Shown: positions 45,540-54,208 of the stretch, piece by piece
Layout of the letters: each line of letters starts with the position of its first letter
Position numbering within the stretch: position 1 is the stretch's first letter
Source of the DNA: Pseudomonas sp. CFBP13508
GTDB lineage: Bacteria > Pseudomonadota > Gammaproteobacteria > Pseudomonadales > Pseudomonadaceae
Assembly: GCF_005233515.1 (NCBI RefSeq)
Contig: NZ_QFZZ01000006.1
Coordinates: 1-64,000 of the forward strand
Direction of reading: 5' to 3'
Length of the DNA: 64,000 nucleotides
The notes under the pieces: generated by a model
Database searches by the model: none
Seen by the model: the letters and a program-made list of their open reading frames with translations, nothing else
What the model was told of the DNA's origin: nothing
Program-made: the position numbers and the translations under genes

Positions 45540-46102
45540 ACTCAATGACCACTGTATTTATTGCTGGCTCTATCAACATCAAGAACCTTGATCCAAAGGT
45601 TAAAGAGCGCATCAATAATATCGTTGCGTCTGATTTTGAGGTGGTGGTGGGTGATGCGGGTGGCGCTGATAGCTCCATTCAGGAGTACCTGCTGAGTCTC
45701 GAAGCTTCCAGAACAACGGTGTTCTGCAGCGGCTCGGTGCCCAGGAATAACCTTGGGCAGTGGCCCGCCAGGCCCGTGGCCTCAAAACATACCAAAGGAT
45801 CAAGAGCCTTTTTCACCGAAAAAGACGTGGTCATGGCCGAAGCGGCTGACTATGGCTTGATGATCTGGGATGCAAAGAGTACCGGTACGCTCAGCAATGT
45901 GATCGAACTGTTATCCAGAAAAAAGAAGTCGCTTGTATTCGTCAACAAGGAAAAGCAATTCAAAGTGGTTGGAGATGTCAGCCAGCTCGAGGAGTTGATT
46001 GCAGTCATGTCCGATCACGCCAGGCAAAAAGCCAATGAAAAAATCAGGCTGTTCGATCGTATATCCTTGCTGAAACACGATCAGGCAGAGCTTTTGTTTT
46101 GA
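45536..46102 (+). CDS. SLOG-superfamily (Rossmann-like nucleotide-binding) protein
   Basis: 188 residues. MTTVFIAGSINIKNLDPKVK forms the first strand. VVVGDAGGADSSIQEYLLS is the Gly-rich GAD motif seen in SLOG/DUF2493-like proteins. FTEKDVVMAEAADYGLMIWD and STGTLSNVIELLSRKKKSLV form the later ligand-pocket part. SLOG domains bind or cleave nucleotide-derived ligands; this protein's ligand is unknown. It overlaps the phosphoribosyltransferase gene by 4 nt, implying a joint job. M4 (45545) is an alternative start. Confidence 0.7.
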   Translation: MNSMTTVFIAGSINIKNLDPKVKERINNIVASDFEVVVGDAGGADSSIQEYLLSLEASRTTVFCSGSVPRNNLGQWPARPVASKHTKGSRAFFTEKDVVMAEAADYGLMIWDAKSTGTLSNVIELLSRKKKSLVFVNKEKQFKVVGDVSQLEELIAVMSDHARQKANEKIRLFDRISLLKHDQAELLF

Positions 46103-46200
46103 TGATGCTTTCCGGGGGGTGATGGCCCCTGAACTTGTTCATGCGGGCCCAGGAAAGTGGTGCATTGAGCCGGTTTCCGTTCTGGAGCCGAGGTGACACT

Positions 46201-46264
46201 TTCGCGAGCAGGCTCGCTCCCACAGGAAATAGAGATCAAATGTGGGGGCGAGCCTGCTCGCGAA
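46201..46264. repeat. REP inverted pair, family B
   Basis: Arms at 46201-46223 and 46242-46264 (one G-for-A change in GTGGGGGCGAG) lie between the convergent SLOG and patD genes. Confidence 0.9.
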
Positions 46265-46275
46265 GGTTCTGGATC

Positions 46276-47700
46276 CTAGTGCTTGAACATCACATGCCGA
46301 ACCGTGGTGTAGTCCTCCAGCCCGAACATGGACATGTCCTTGCCGTAGCCGGACAGTTTCTGGCCGCCATGGGGCATTTCGCTGACGAGCATGAAGTGCG
46401 TATTCACCCATGTGCAGCCGTACTGCAAGCGCGCCGACAGACGATGCGCGCGTCCCACATCGCAGGTCCACACGGATGACGCCAGACCGTAGTCCGAATC
46501 GTTGGCCCACTCCAGCGCCTGTGCTTCATCGGTAAATTTCGTCACTGAAACCACCGGCCCGAATACTTCACGGCGGACGATTTCGTCATCCTGCTGCGCG
46601 TCGGCCAATACGGTTGGTTCGAAGAAGAAACCATCGCCGTCGACCGATTTGCCGCCGGTGATCAGGCGAATGTGCGGTTGTGCCACGGCGCGTTCGACGA
46701 ACCCGGCAACACGGTCGCGATGTTGCGCGGTGATCAATGGGCCGAGTTCGGTCGACGGATCGTCCTGCAAGCCGTACTTGATACTGCTGACCGCCGCGCC
46801 GAGCTTTTCGACGAACGCGTCGTAGATGCCTTGCTGCGCGTAGATCCGGCACGCAGCGGTGCAATCCTGCCCGGCGTTGTAGAAGCCGAACGTACGTATA
46901 CCTTCCACTGCCGCGTCGATATCGGCATCGTCAAAGATGATCACCGGCGCCTTGCCGCCGAGTTCCATGTGCATGCGTTTGACGCTATCGGCGGTGCTGG
47001 AAATGATGTTGGCGCCCGTGGCGATCGAACCGGTCAGGGAAACCATGCGCACTTTCGGATGGTTCACCAGTGGACTGCCCACCGTAGGACCGCGCCCGAA
47101 TACCAGATTGAGCACGCCGGCCGGGAAGATTTCCGACGCCAGTTCGGCCAGGCGCAACGCGGTCAGCGGAGTTTGTTCCGACGGTTTGAGCACCACGGTA
47201 TTACCGGCAGCCAACGCCGGAGCGATTTTCCAGGCGACCATCATCAGCGGGTAGTTCCACGGTGCGATCGAGGCGATCACGCCGACCGGATCGCGACGGA
47301 TCATCGAGGTGTGGCCGGGCAAGTATTCGCCAGCGGCCGAACCGCCCATGCAACGACTGGCGCCGGCGAAGAAGCGGAACACGTCGGCAATCGCCGGAAT
47401 CTCGTCGTTGAGCGCGGCGCTGTAAGGTTTGCCGCAGTTGTCGGATTCCAGCTTCGCCAGTTCCTCGCCGTGGGCTTCGATGGCATCGGCGAGTTTGAGC
47501 AGCAGCAGCGAGCGGTCTTTCGGCGCGGTTTGTGACCACTCGGCGAAGGCCTTGTCGGCGGCACGCACGGCGGCATCGACCTGGGCTTCGCTGGCTTCGT
47601 TGATCTCCACCAGTATTTCGCCCCGCGCAGGATTGAGCACCGGTTGCGCCGGGCCTTCGCCGTCGATCAGTTGGCCGTTGATCAAGAGTCTGGTTTGCAT
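46276..47700 (-). CDS. patD: Gamma-aminobutyraldehyde dehydrogenase
   Basis: 474 residues, the length of E. coli PatD/YdcW. Aldehyde dehydrogenase motifs: IAPWNYPLMMVAWKIAPALA, LTGSIATG, MELGGKAPVIIFDDAD (catalytic Glu), NAGQDCTAACRIY (catalytic Cys), EVFGPVVSVTKFTD. It oxidises 4-aminobutanal from putrescine to GABA with NAD+. Substrate assignment rests on its placement behind a YdcSTUV-type transporter. ATG 47700 has GAGGGC upstream. Confidence 0.9.
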   Translation of the reverse strand: MQTRLLINGQLIDGEGPAQPVLNPARGEILVEINEASEAQVDAAVRAADKAFAEWSQTAPKDRSLLLLKLADAIEAHGEELAKLESDNCGKPYSAALNDEIPAIADVFRFFAGASRCMGGSAAGEYLPGHTSMIRRDPVGVIASIAPWNYPLMMVAWKIAPALAAGNTVVLKPSEQTPLTALRLAELASEIFPAGVLNLVFGRGPTVGSPLVNHPKVRMVSLTGSIATGANIISSTADSVKRMHMELGGKAPVIIFDDADIDAAVEGIRTFGFYNAGQDCTAACRIYAQQGIYDAFVEKLGAAVSSIKYGLQDDPSTELGPLITAQHRDRVAGFVERAVAQPHIRLITGGKSVDGDGFFFEPTVLADAQQDDEIVRREVFGPVVSVTKFTDEAQALEWANDSDYGLASSVWTCDVGRAHRLSARLQYGCTWVNTHFMLVSEMPHGGQKLSGYGKDMSMFGLEDYTTVRHVMFKH

Positions 47701-47752
47701 TTCATTAGCCCTCGCTAACACTTTTGTTTTTCTGTCGAAACCGAATCCACCT

Positions 47753-47834
47753 GTAGGAGCCGCCGAAGGCTGCGATCTTTTGATGTTGCTTTGAAGATCA
47801 AGATCAAAAGATCGCAGCCTTCGGCAGCTCCTAC
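47753..47834. repeat. REP inverted pair, family A
   Basis: The left arm 47753-47783 and right arm 47801-47834 lie between ydcV-like and patD genes within one transcription direction. Confidence 0.9.
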
Positions 47835-47861
47835 GGGGATCTGGTTTCTTCAGTCATTTGG

Positions 47862-48686
47862 TTATTTCCCGCCACTCCCAGCCACACTCTCGCCCCCGCG
47901 CGTCAGGTAATACGCGCCGAGAATCGGCACCATTGTCACGATCATTACCAGCATTGCGACAACGTTGGTCACCGGCACATCCCGTGGGCGACTGAGCTGA
48001 TTAAGCAGCCACAGCGGCAACGTGCGTTCATGCCCGGCGGTGAATGTGGTGACGATGATTTCGTCGAACGACAACGCAAACGCCAGCATGCCACCCGCGA
48101 GCAACGCCGAGCCGAGGTTCGGCAGGATGATGTAGCGGAAGGTCTGCCAGCCGTCGGCGCCGAGATCCATCGACGCTTCGATCAGACTGTGTGAAGTGCG
48201 GCGCAGGCGGGCGATAACGTTGTTGTAGACGATCACCACGCAGAAGGTCGCGTGGCCGACGATGATGGTGAACATCCCCGGCTCGATGCCCAGCGACTTG
48301 AACGTCGCCAGCAAGGCGATCCCGGTGATGATCCCCGGCAACGCGATCGGCAAAATCAGCATCAACGATATGCCTTGCTTGCCGAAGAAATCGCGCCGGT
48401 ATAACGCGGCCGACGCGAGTGTGCCGAGCACCATGGCGATCAACGTGGCGATGGCTGCGATCTGCAATGACAGCTTGATCGCCTCCAGCACGTCCGGCCG
48501 GGAAAACGCCACGCTGAACCAGTGCAGCGTGAAGCCCTTCGGCGGAAAACTGAAGGCCGCGTCTTCGGTGTTGAAGGCGTAGAGGAAGATGATCAGGATC
48601 GGGAAGTGCAGAAACACCAGCCCGCCCCAGGCTGCGATGCGCAAACCTATAGAAGCACGCCCTTGGGATGAAGAGTCAGAGCGCAT
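47862..48686 (-). CDS. ydcV: ABC transporter permease, putrescine/spermidine type (YdcV/PotC-like)
   Basis: 274 residues with about six helices. The EAA loop is SLIEASMDLGADGWQTFRYI followed by ILPNLGSALLAGG. Start MRSDSSSQGRASIGLR (ATG 48686) overlaps the preceding permease stop by 11 nt. With the next three genes it forms the importer; polyamine is the likely substrate by operon analogy. Confidence 0.9.
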   Translation of the reverse strand: MRSDSSSQGRASIGLRIAAWGGLVFLHFPILIIFLYAFNTEDAAFSFPPKGFTLHWFSVAFSRPDVLEAIKLSLQIAAIATLIAMVLGTLASAALYRRDFFGKQGISLMLILPIALPGIITGIALLATFKSLGIEPGMFTIIVGHATFCVVIVYNNVIARLRRTSHSLIEASMDLGADGWQTFRYIILPNLGSALLAGGMLAFALSFDEIIVTTFTAGHERTLPLWLLNQLSRPRDVPVTNVVAMLVMIVTMVPILGAYYLTRGGESVAGSGGK

Positions 48687-49611
48687 CGAAAGCCCCCAGA
48701 CGTTTGACGATGGCCAGGTAAACCGCAATCAGCACGATCGGCACCAGCGTAAACGCCGCCGCCATTGGCATATTGCCGATTGCTCCTTGCTGCGCGTACA
48801 CCATGCTGCCAATGAAGTAGCCCGGCGGGCCGATCAGTTGCGGCACGATGAAGTCGCCCAGGGTCAGCGAAAAAGTGAAGATCGAACCCGCTGCAATCCC
48901 CGGAATCGACAAAGGCAAGATCACTTGCATAAAGGTCTGACGCGGCTTGGCGCCCAAGTCGGCAGACGCCTGCAACAGCGACGGCGGCAAGCGCTCCAGC
49001 GAGGCCTGGATCGGCAGGATCATGAACGGCAGCCAGATATAGACGAACACCATGAACCGCCCCAGATGCGAGGTCGACAGTGTGCTGCCGCCGACACCGG
49101 GAATCCCCAGAACCCACTGCAACAGCGGCTCCAGCCCCAGGTGCTGAACGAACCATTGCGCCACGCCGCCCTTGGCCAGCAGCAGCGTCCACGCGTAAGC
49201 CTTGACGATGTAACTGGCCCACATCGGCAACATCACCGCGATGTAGAAAAACGCCTTGGTCTTGCCCGTGGTATAGCGCGCCATGTAGTAGGCGATCGGG
49301 AATGCAACGATGGCGCTGGCGATCGAGACGACGATCGCCATGCTCAGCGTGCGCAGGATGATGTCGAAGTTCGACGGCTGGAACAGCGCGGCAAAATTGG
49401 CCAGCGTCAGGTCCGGCGTGACTGCCATGGTGAAGTCGTCGAAGGTGTAGAAACCCTGCCACAACAGCATCAGCAACGAGCCGAGATAGATCGCGCCGAA
49501 CCACAGCAGCGGCGGCACCAGCAGCATCGACAGATACAGGTTGGGCTTGCGATAGAGCAGGTTGGAAAACCTGCGCAGCGGTGGTGACGAAGTCATCGCG
49601 AGGGCGCTCAT
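48676..49611 (-). CDS. ydcU: ABC transporter permease, putrescine/spermidine type (YdcU/PotB-like)
   Basis: 311 residues. Six membrane helices with the EAA loop LLQASADLGAKPRQTFMQVI. The N-terminus reads MSALAMTSSPPLRRFSNLLY. The ATG at 49611 begins one base after the ATPase stop codon; M6 is an alternative. It partners the YdcV-like permease. Confidence 0.9.
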   Translation of the reverse strand: MSALAMTSSPPLRRFSNLLYRKPNLYLSMLLVPPLLWFGAIYLGSLLMLLWQGFYTFDDFTMAVTPDLTLANFAALFQPSNFDIILRTLSMAIVVSIASAIVAFPIAYYMARYTTGKTKAFFYIAVMLPMWASYIVKAYAWTLLLAKGGVAQWFVQHLGLEPLLQWVLGIPGVGGSTLSTSHLGRFMVFVYIWLPFMILPIQASLERLPPSLLQASADLGAKPRQTFMQVILPLSIPGIAAGSIFTFSLTLGDFIVPQLIGPPGYFIGSMVYAQQGAIGNMPMAAAFTLVPIVLIAVYLAIVKRLGAFDAL

Positions 49612-49612
49612 G

Positions 49613-50650
49613 TCACACCTCGCTCGCCACGTTGTCACGCAGTTCAACCATCGCTTCCCGCGCCCAGCGCGCACTCAGTCGCTGCCCGGTCTGATGTTGC
49701 GCGCTGCTGTCGAACCATTGATTGTTGGCGTGGCTGATGCTCAGGTTCTGGCCGTTTTCGAGCTTCAGTTCATAGCGCGTGGCGCTGCCCTGATACTGGA
49801 TGTCGTGGAGCAGGCCGCTGACTTCGATTTCATCACTGGCGAGCGGGCCATCGGCGAAACGCACGTGTTCCGGACGGATCGAAAACGCTTGCGAATGACC
49901 GCTGATGTGCAGCGCCAGATCGCCTCGGATCACGTTCGACGTGCCGACGAATTCAGCGACGAAAGTGGTGGTCGGCTTCATGTACAGATTGCGCGGCGTG
50001 TCGACCTGTTCGATGCGGCCGTTGTTGAACACGGCGACGCGATCGGACATCGACAGCGCTTCGGTCTGATCATGGGTGACGAAGATGAAAGTGATGCCGA
50101 GCTGGCGTTGCAGCTTTTTCAGTTCGCTCTGCATCTGTTCGCGCAGTTTCAGATCCAGCGCGCCGAGCGGCTCATCGAGCAATAGCACACGCGGGCGATT
50201 GACCAGAGCGCGGGCGAGGGCGACGCGCTGACGCTGACCACCGGACAACTGCACCGGTTTGCGCGCGCCGTAACCACCGAGGGCGACCATGTCCAGGGCT
50301 TCTTCGGCACGTTTGTGACGTTCAGCCTTACCGACGCCTTTGACCTTCAAACCGTAGGCGACGTTATCAAGCACGTTCATGTGCGGGAACAGCGCGTAGT
50401 CCTGAAACACTGTGTTGACGTCACGTTGATATGGCGGCAAACCGGCCGCTTCGGCGCCGTGGATGCGGATCGATCCGGCGCTCGGTTGCTCAAAACCGGC
50501 AATCAGGCGCAGGCAAGTGGTTTTGCCCGAACCCGAGGGGCCGAGCATGGAAAAGAACTCGCCGTCCTCGATATCGATGGAAACCCGGTCAACGGCCTTC
50601 ACCTCACCGAACTGCCGGGACACGTTGGTGAACTGGACTGCAAGTGGCAT
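49613..50650 (-). CDS. ydcT: ABC transporter ATP-binding protein, polyamine type (YdcT/PotA-like)
   Basis: 345 residues. Walker A GPSGSGKTT, Q-loop FQDYALFPHM, signature LSGGQRQRVALARAL, Walker B VLLLDEPLGALD and H-loop FVTHDQTEALSMSD are all intact. The C-terminal TOBE-like domain (FSIRPEHVRFAD) is regulatory. ATG 50650 has GGGGAG about 8 nt upstream. It is separated from the binding-protein gene by a family B REP pair. Confidence 0.92.
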   Translation of the reverse strand: MPLAVQFTNVSRQFGEVKAVDRVSIDIEDGEFFSMLGPSGSGKTTCLRLIAGFEQPSAGSIRIHGAEAAGLPPYQRDVNTVFQDYALFPHMNVLDNVAYGLKVKGVGKAERHKRAEEALDMVALGGYGARKPVQLSGGQRQRVALARALVNRPRVLLLDEPLGALDLKLREQMQSELKKLQRQLGITFIFVTHDQTEALSMSDRVAVFNNGRIEQVDTPRNLYMKPTTTFVAEFVGTSNVIRGDLALHISGHSQAFSIRPEHVRFADGPLASDEIEVSGLLHDIQYQGSATRYELKLENGQNLSISHANNQWFDSSAQHQTGQRLSARWAREAMVELRDNVASEV

Positions 50651-50726
50651 GGTGTGTTGCTCCCCAAAAGGCGAGGGCTGTCGCGCCTGCTCGGCCTTAC
50701 TGCTGGAAAACCTGAATCTTAAGAGC

Positions 50727-50791
50727 TTCGCGAGCAGGCTCGCTCTCACAGGAGGAATACAATCCAATGTGGGAGCGAGCCTGCTCGCGAA
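50727..50791. repeat. REP inverted pair, family B, inside the ydc operon
   Basis: Arms at 50727-50749 (one T for C in CTCTCAC) and 50769-50791, between the substrate-binding gene and the ATPase gene. Confidence 0.9.
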
Positions 50792-50797
50792 GAGGGT

Positions 50798-51949
50798 TTA
50801 ACGGCCGCCCATGATCGCAATGTAATCCTGCGTCCAGCGGCTATACGGCACGAACTTGCCGCCCTCAGCCTGCGGGGTCTTCCAGAAAGCGATCTTGTCG
50901 AACTGATCAAAACCATTGGTCTTGCAGCCCTCAGCACCGAGCAACTCGCTTTCCTTGCACGCTGCTGGCACCGCCGGCAACGAACCAAACCACGCCGCCA
51001 CATCACCCTGGACCTTGGGCTTCAGCGACCAGTCCATCCACTTGTACGCGCAGTTCGGATGCTTGGCCTCAGTGTGCAGCATGGTGGTGTCGGCCCAGCC
51101 GGTGGCGCCTTCTTTGGGGATAGTCGAGGCGATCGGCTGTTTCTCGTTGATCAGGCCGTTGACCTGATACGGCCAGGCGCTGGATGCGACCACACCTTCG
51201 TTTTTGAAATCGCTCATCTGCACCGTGGTGTCGTGCCAGTAGCGGTGAATCAGCGGCTGCTGCGCGCGCAATAGATCGAGCACGGCTTTGTACTGCGCTT
51301 CGGTAAGCTGATACGGGTCGTCGATGCCCAGTTCCGGCCTGGCGGTCTTCAGATACAAGGCTGCGTCGGCAATATAGATCGGCCCGTCATACGCCTGCAC
51401 ACGACCCTTGTTCGGCTTGCCGTCGGGAAAATTCTGCGCGTCGAACAACACGTTCCAACTGGTCGGCGGTGTCTTGAACACGTTGGTGTTGTACATCAAC
51501 ACGTTCGGACCCCACTGGTACGGTGTGCCGTAAGTCTGGCTGTTGACCACGTACCACGGCGCATCCTTGAGGCGCGGGTCGAGGGTGTTCCAGCTCGGGA
51601 TCAACGCGGTATTGATCGGTTGCACACGCTTGCCGGCGATCAAGCGCAGCGACGCATCACCGGACGCAGTGACCAGGTCATACCCGCCCTTGGCCATCAG
51701 GCTGACCATTTCATCGGAGGTCGCCGCTGTCTTGACGTTGACCTTGCAGCCGGTTTCCTTCTCGAAACCGCTGACCCAGTCGTAGGCCTTGTCGCTCTCG
51801 CCACGTTCGATGTAACCCGGCCACGCCACGATATCCAGCTGACCTTCGCCAGCGCCGACAGCCTTCAACGGCTCGGCGGCCTGCAAACTGGCGCTGGCCA
51901 GCAGCGCCGTGGTGATTGCACTGAGCAGTGCGGTCTTGTGCACGAACAT
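50798..51949 (-). CDS. ydcS: ABC transporter substrate-binding protein (YdcS-like)
   Basis: 383 residues. A signal peptide (MFVHKTALLSAITTALLASASLQA, shown in parts: FVHKTALLSAITTALLASA) precedes a PotD/PotF-like periplasmic fold: LDIVAWPGYIERG, GYDLVTASGDASLRLI, VPYQWGPN-like residues (here TPYQWGPNVLMYNTNVF), ending WTQDYIAIMGGR. It binds the substrate for the YdcTUV importer, likely putrescine. First gene of the operon; the promoter must lie in 51950-52244. Confidence 0.92.
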   Translation of the reverse strand: MFVHKTALLSAITTALLASASLQAAEPLKAVGAGEGQLDIVAWPGYIERGESDKAYDWVSGFEKETGCKVNVKTAATSDEMVSLMAKGGYDLVTASGDASLRLIAGKRVQPINTALIPSWNTLDPRLKDAPWYVVNSQTYGTPYQWGPNVLMYNTNVFKTPPTSWNVLFDAQNFPDGKPNKGRVQAYDGPIYIADAALYLKTARPELGIDDPYQLTEAQYKAVLDLLRAQQPLIHRYWHDTTVQMSDFKNEGVVASSAWPYQVNGLINEKQPIASTIPKEGATGWADTTMLHTEAKHPNCAYKWMDWSLKPKVQGDVAAWFGSLPAVPAACKESELLGAEGCKTNGFDQFDKIAFWKTPQAEGGKFVPYSRWTQDYIAIMGGR

Positions 51950-52244
51950 GGTTGATCCCTCTTTTTCATATTATGGTCGGGGCAGTTGTGAACGCGGTGC
52001 AGCATGCCGTTGGCGGCTTGTTATCAGCGTAGTCAGAAGGCCGAAGCGGGGCGGGCGAATCTCGATTACGACGGCGGATATTTTTTCGCTGGGCTGAAGT
52101 GTAGATCGGTTTTTCCAAGGACAACTGCACACTTCAATCCGGAGCGCGAGCAACATCTGGAAGCACACTCGCGGGGCGGGTCCGGGCACTTTCGAACTAG
52201 GCTGAGGGCCTTAGATCCGGATAACCCTTTTTTGGAGACGGAAC

Positions 52245-52967
52245 ATGAACACCCGTGGATTGCTCGATCAACTGCTCAAGTCCGGGCAGGAAATGCTGCA
52301 GAACAAGACTGGCGGCGCTTCCAGCAAATCGGCTGCCAGCGGGCTTGGCGGCTTGCTCGGTGGCTCGTCTGGCTCCAGCGGCCTCGGCGGCCTGCTCTCC
52401 GGCGCGGGTGGCGGCGCATTGGCCGCAGGCGCGATGGGCCTGCTGCTCGGCAATAAAAAGGTCCGCAAGGTCGGCGGCAAAGTCGCGATCTACGGCGGCC
52501 TCGCTGCGCTGGGCGTACTGGCTTACAAGGCTTACGGCAACTACAACGCCCAAAAAGGCAGCGCACCCCAACGCGAACCGCAAACCCTCGACCGCCTGCC
52601 ACCCGCTCAAGTCGAGCAGCACAGCCAGGCAATCCTCAAAGCCCTGGTCGCCGCCGCCAAAGCCGACGGCCACATCGACGAGCGCGAGCGCGAACTGATC
52701 GAAGGCGAATTCACAAAACTCGACAACGACCAGGAACTGCAACACTGGCTCCACGCCGAACTCAACAAACCCCTCGACCCCACCGACGTCGCCCGCGCGG
52801 CGAGCACGCCGGAAATGGCGGCGGAGATGTACATCGCCAGTGTGATGCTGGTGGATGAGGAGAATTTTATGGAGAAGAGCTATCTGGATGAACTGGCGCG
52901 GCAGTTGAAGCTGGAGCCGGGGTTGAAGGTGGAGTTGGAGAGGCAGGTGCGGTTGGCGGCCGATTGA
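52245..52967 (+). CDS. YebE-like DUF533/TerB-fold inner membrane protein
   Basis: 240 residues. A Gly/Ser-rich N-terminal half (SGLGGLLGGSSGSSGLGGLL) leads to one hydrophobic segment (KVAIYGGLAALGVLAYKAY). The C-terminal TerB-like helical domain reads ILKALVAAAKADGHIDERER, with its D-x-D-type metal residues, and MYIASVMLVDEENFMEKSYL. It resembles YebE, a CpxR-regulated envelope-stress protein in E. coli. The 295-bp upstream gap shared with ydcS shows no further gene. Confidence 0.87.
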   Translation: MNTRGLLDQLLKSGQEMLQNKTGGASSKSAASGLGGLLGGSSGSSGLGGLLSGAGGGALAAGAMGLLLGNKKVRKVGGKVAIYGGLAALGVLAYKAYGNYNAQKGSAPQREPQTLDRLPPAQVEQHSQAILKALVAAAKADGHIDERERELIEGEFTKLDNDQELQHWLHAELNKPLDPTDVARAASTPEMAAEMYIASVMLVDEENFMEKSYLDELARQLKLEPGLKVELERQVRLAAD

Positions 52968-52981
52968 TTCTATGGTGTGAG

Positions 52982-53008
52982 AAATCGCAGTGTTGTGCTG
53001 CGATTTTT
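52982..53008 (+). terminator. Rho-independent terminator after yebE-like gene
   Basis: AAATCGCAG (52982-52990) pairs with CTGCGATTT (52998-53006), followed by T residues. Confidence 0.88.
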
Positions 53009-53091
53009 CCTGAGTCGCCTAATGACGCTTCAATGAAGATTGATCTTGGAAAGCTGTTTTAAATCTGTTCCATTCTTGAGCAGCGATGGAC

Positions 53092-53436
53092 TCAAGCCTC
53101 CATCATGAACTCTTCAATTTTTTCAATAAATTCGATTTTGCTTTTGGTCCTGAATTCAGATAGAAAAATTTCGGAGTTTTTAATCGGATTACCTCTTCTA
53201 TCGTATTCGATCGTTAGCATGTCGATCACAAACTCTCCGTCGGGATCCCCTTCGGGCTCGACTCTCGTGTCAAAGCAATGGCCGGTACTCTGGCGGACTC
53301 CCCCGATCAGTACCGAACTAGAGAACCAGTTGCAAGTCTCCGGTGTCAGCTCCACCTCAAACAAATTGTTGATTGTTATTGTCCAGCCGCTTGGTATTCT
53401 GATAGGTTGGAGCTTGTATTCGAGTTTTGATCTCAT
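53092..53436 (-). CDS. Orphan immunity-like protein in the Rhs island
   Basis: 114 residues, low GC compared with the core genes. RIPSGWTITINNLFEVELTP, DGEFVIDMLTIEYDRRGNPI and a C-terminal amphipathic helix (IEFIEKIEEFMMEA) resemble small immunity proteins found at the ends of Rhs loci, but I cannot assign a named family. No toxin lies directly upstream of it other than the barnase/barstar pair. Confidence 0.65.
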   Translation of the reverse strand: MRSKLEYKLQPIRIPSGWTITINNLFEVELTPETCNWFSSSVLIGGVRQSTGHCFDTRVEPEGDPDGEFVIDMLTIEYDRRGNPIKNSEIFLSEFRTKSKIEFIEKIEEFMMEA

Positions 53437-53534
53437 TGGGTCTCTTCAAATCTTTGTATTCGTGAATACTTTGCTCTGATCATTCAAACGATAATCGTGC
53501 TCACTGCAGCGTTGAATAAATGCGCTGGCAAGTA

Positions 53535-53831
53535 TCAATTTTTGTACTTTAATTTGTATTCAAATTTTTCATCTAAGCCCAGGGATATGTCCTGATTTTT
53601 TGTTCGCTCGAATATAGATATTATTTTTTTAAACGTTTCACCCATGCTTTGTTCAGATTCTTTCGAATTTTTCCATACTATTTCAATCGGACGCTCCACG
53701 TCCGTACTGAGCAAATCCCAAAGAGAATTTAGGTTGTTTCCATAGTACTCAGCCACGGAAAATGCAGAAGCTATACGCTTGTGGAAATCTTGCTCGGAAG
53801 AAATGGATAGGCCGTCAAGTTCAATTATCAT
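53535..53831 (-). CDS. Barstar family ribonuclease inhibitor (immunity protein)
   Basis: 98 residues. MIIELDGLSISSEQDFHKRI, then AEYYGNNLNSLWDLLSTDVE and RPIEIVWKNSKES match barstar, including the YYGNNLNSLWDLL helix that plugs the barnase active site. ATG 53831 lies 5 nt after the stop codon of the barnase-like remnant. The gene is AT-rich relative to its surroundings, typical of mobile immunity genes. Confidence 0.92.
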   Translation of the reverse strand: MIIELDGLSISSEQDFHKRIASAFSVAEYYGNNLNSLWDLLSTDVERPIEIVWKNSKESEQSMGETFKKIISIFERTKNQDISLGLDEKFEYKLKYKN

Positions 53832-53836
53832 TTAGG

Positions 53837-54082
53837 TTATTTCCACTTTCCTATTGGGCTGACAGTTTCATAATGATCACTGGTGATATCTAGCAGGCCA
53901 TCATTCGAATAGAGCAGCCTGGTTCCAGGTTGGTTGCTCCGTGACATAGTGCTGCTTAGTCCGACGTCGGCCTCATACCAAGTTCGGCCAGAGGCGGATG
54001 GGAGAACATTTGTATCAATGTAGAAAATATCTCCACCTATTTGTCCACCGGGAACGCTGTTGTTAACTGCGTTAGCCGGCTT
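53837..54082 (-). pseudogene. Barnase-like toxin tip fragment (orphan Rhs C-terminus)
   Basis: Reading the minus strand from 54082 to the TAA at 53839-53837 gives KPANAVNNSVPGGQIGGDIF, then SGRTWYEADVGLSSTMSRSN, QPGTRLLYSNDGLLDITSDH and YETVSPIGKWK. This matches barnase from IGGDIF to its end. The catalytic Glu (WYEAD), both Arg (SRSN and GTR) and the His (SDHYETV) are all present. An in-frame TGA at 54085-54083 ends the frame upstream. No start codon with a ribosome binding site precedes it, so it is a displaced or decayed toxin tip next to its barstar. Confidence 0.82.
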
Positions 54083-54208
54083 TCATCCGCTCTGAGCAGC
54101 CTGAGCCTTAAGAAAAGGGGACGAATTATATTTAGTTTGAAGAAATAACTCTGTCCTCTTTTACTAAAGACTAAGCGACCACATAATCGCTCTGTCTTCA
54201 GAGATGAA

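Noticed and set aside
17243..50791. REP pairs considered as CRISPR repeats
   Set aside because: They are scattered as inverted pairs between genes, not regularly spaced direct repeats, and no cas gene is present.
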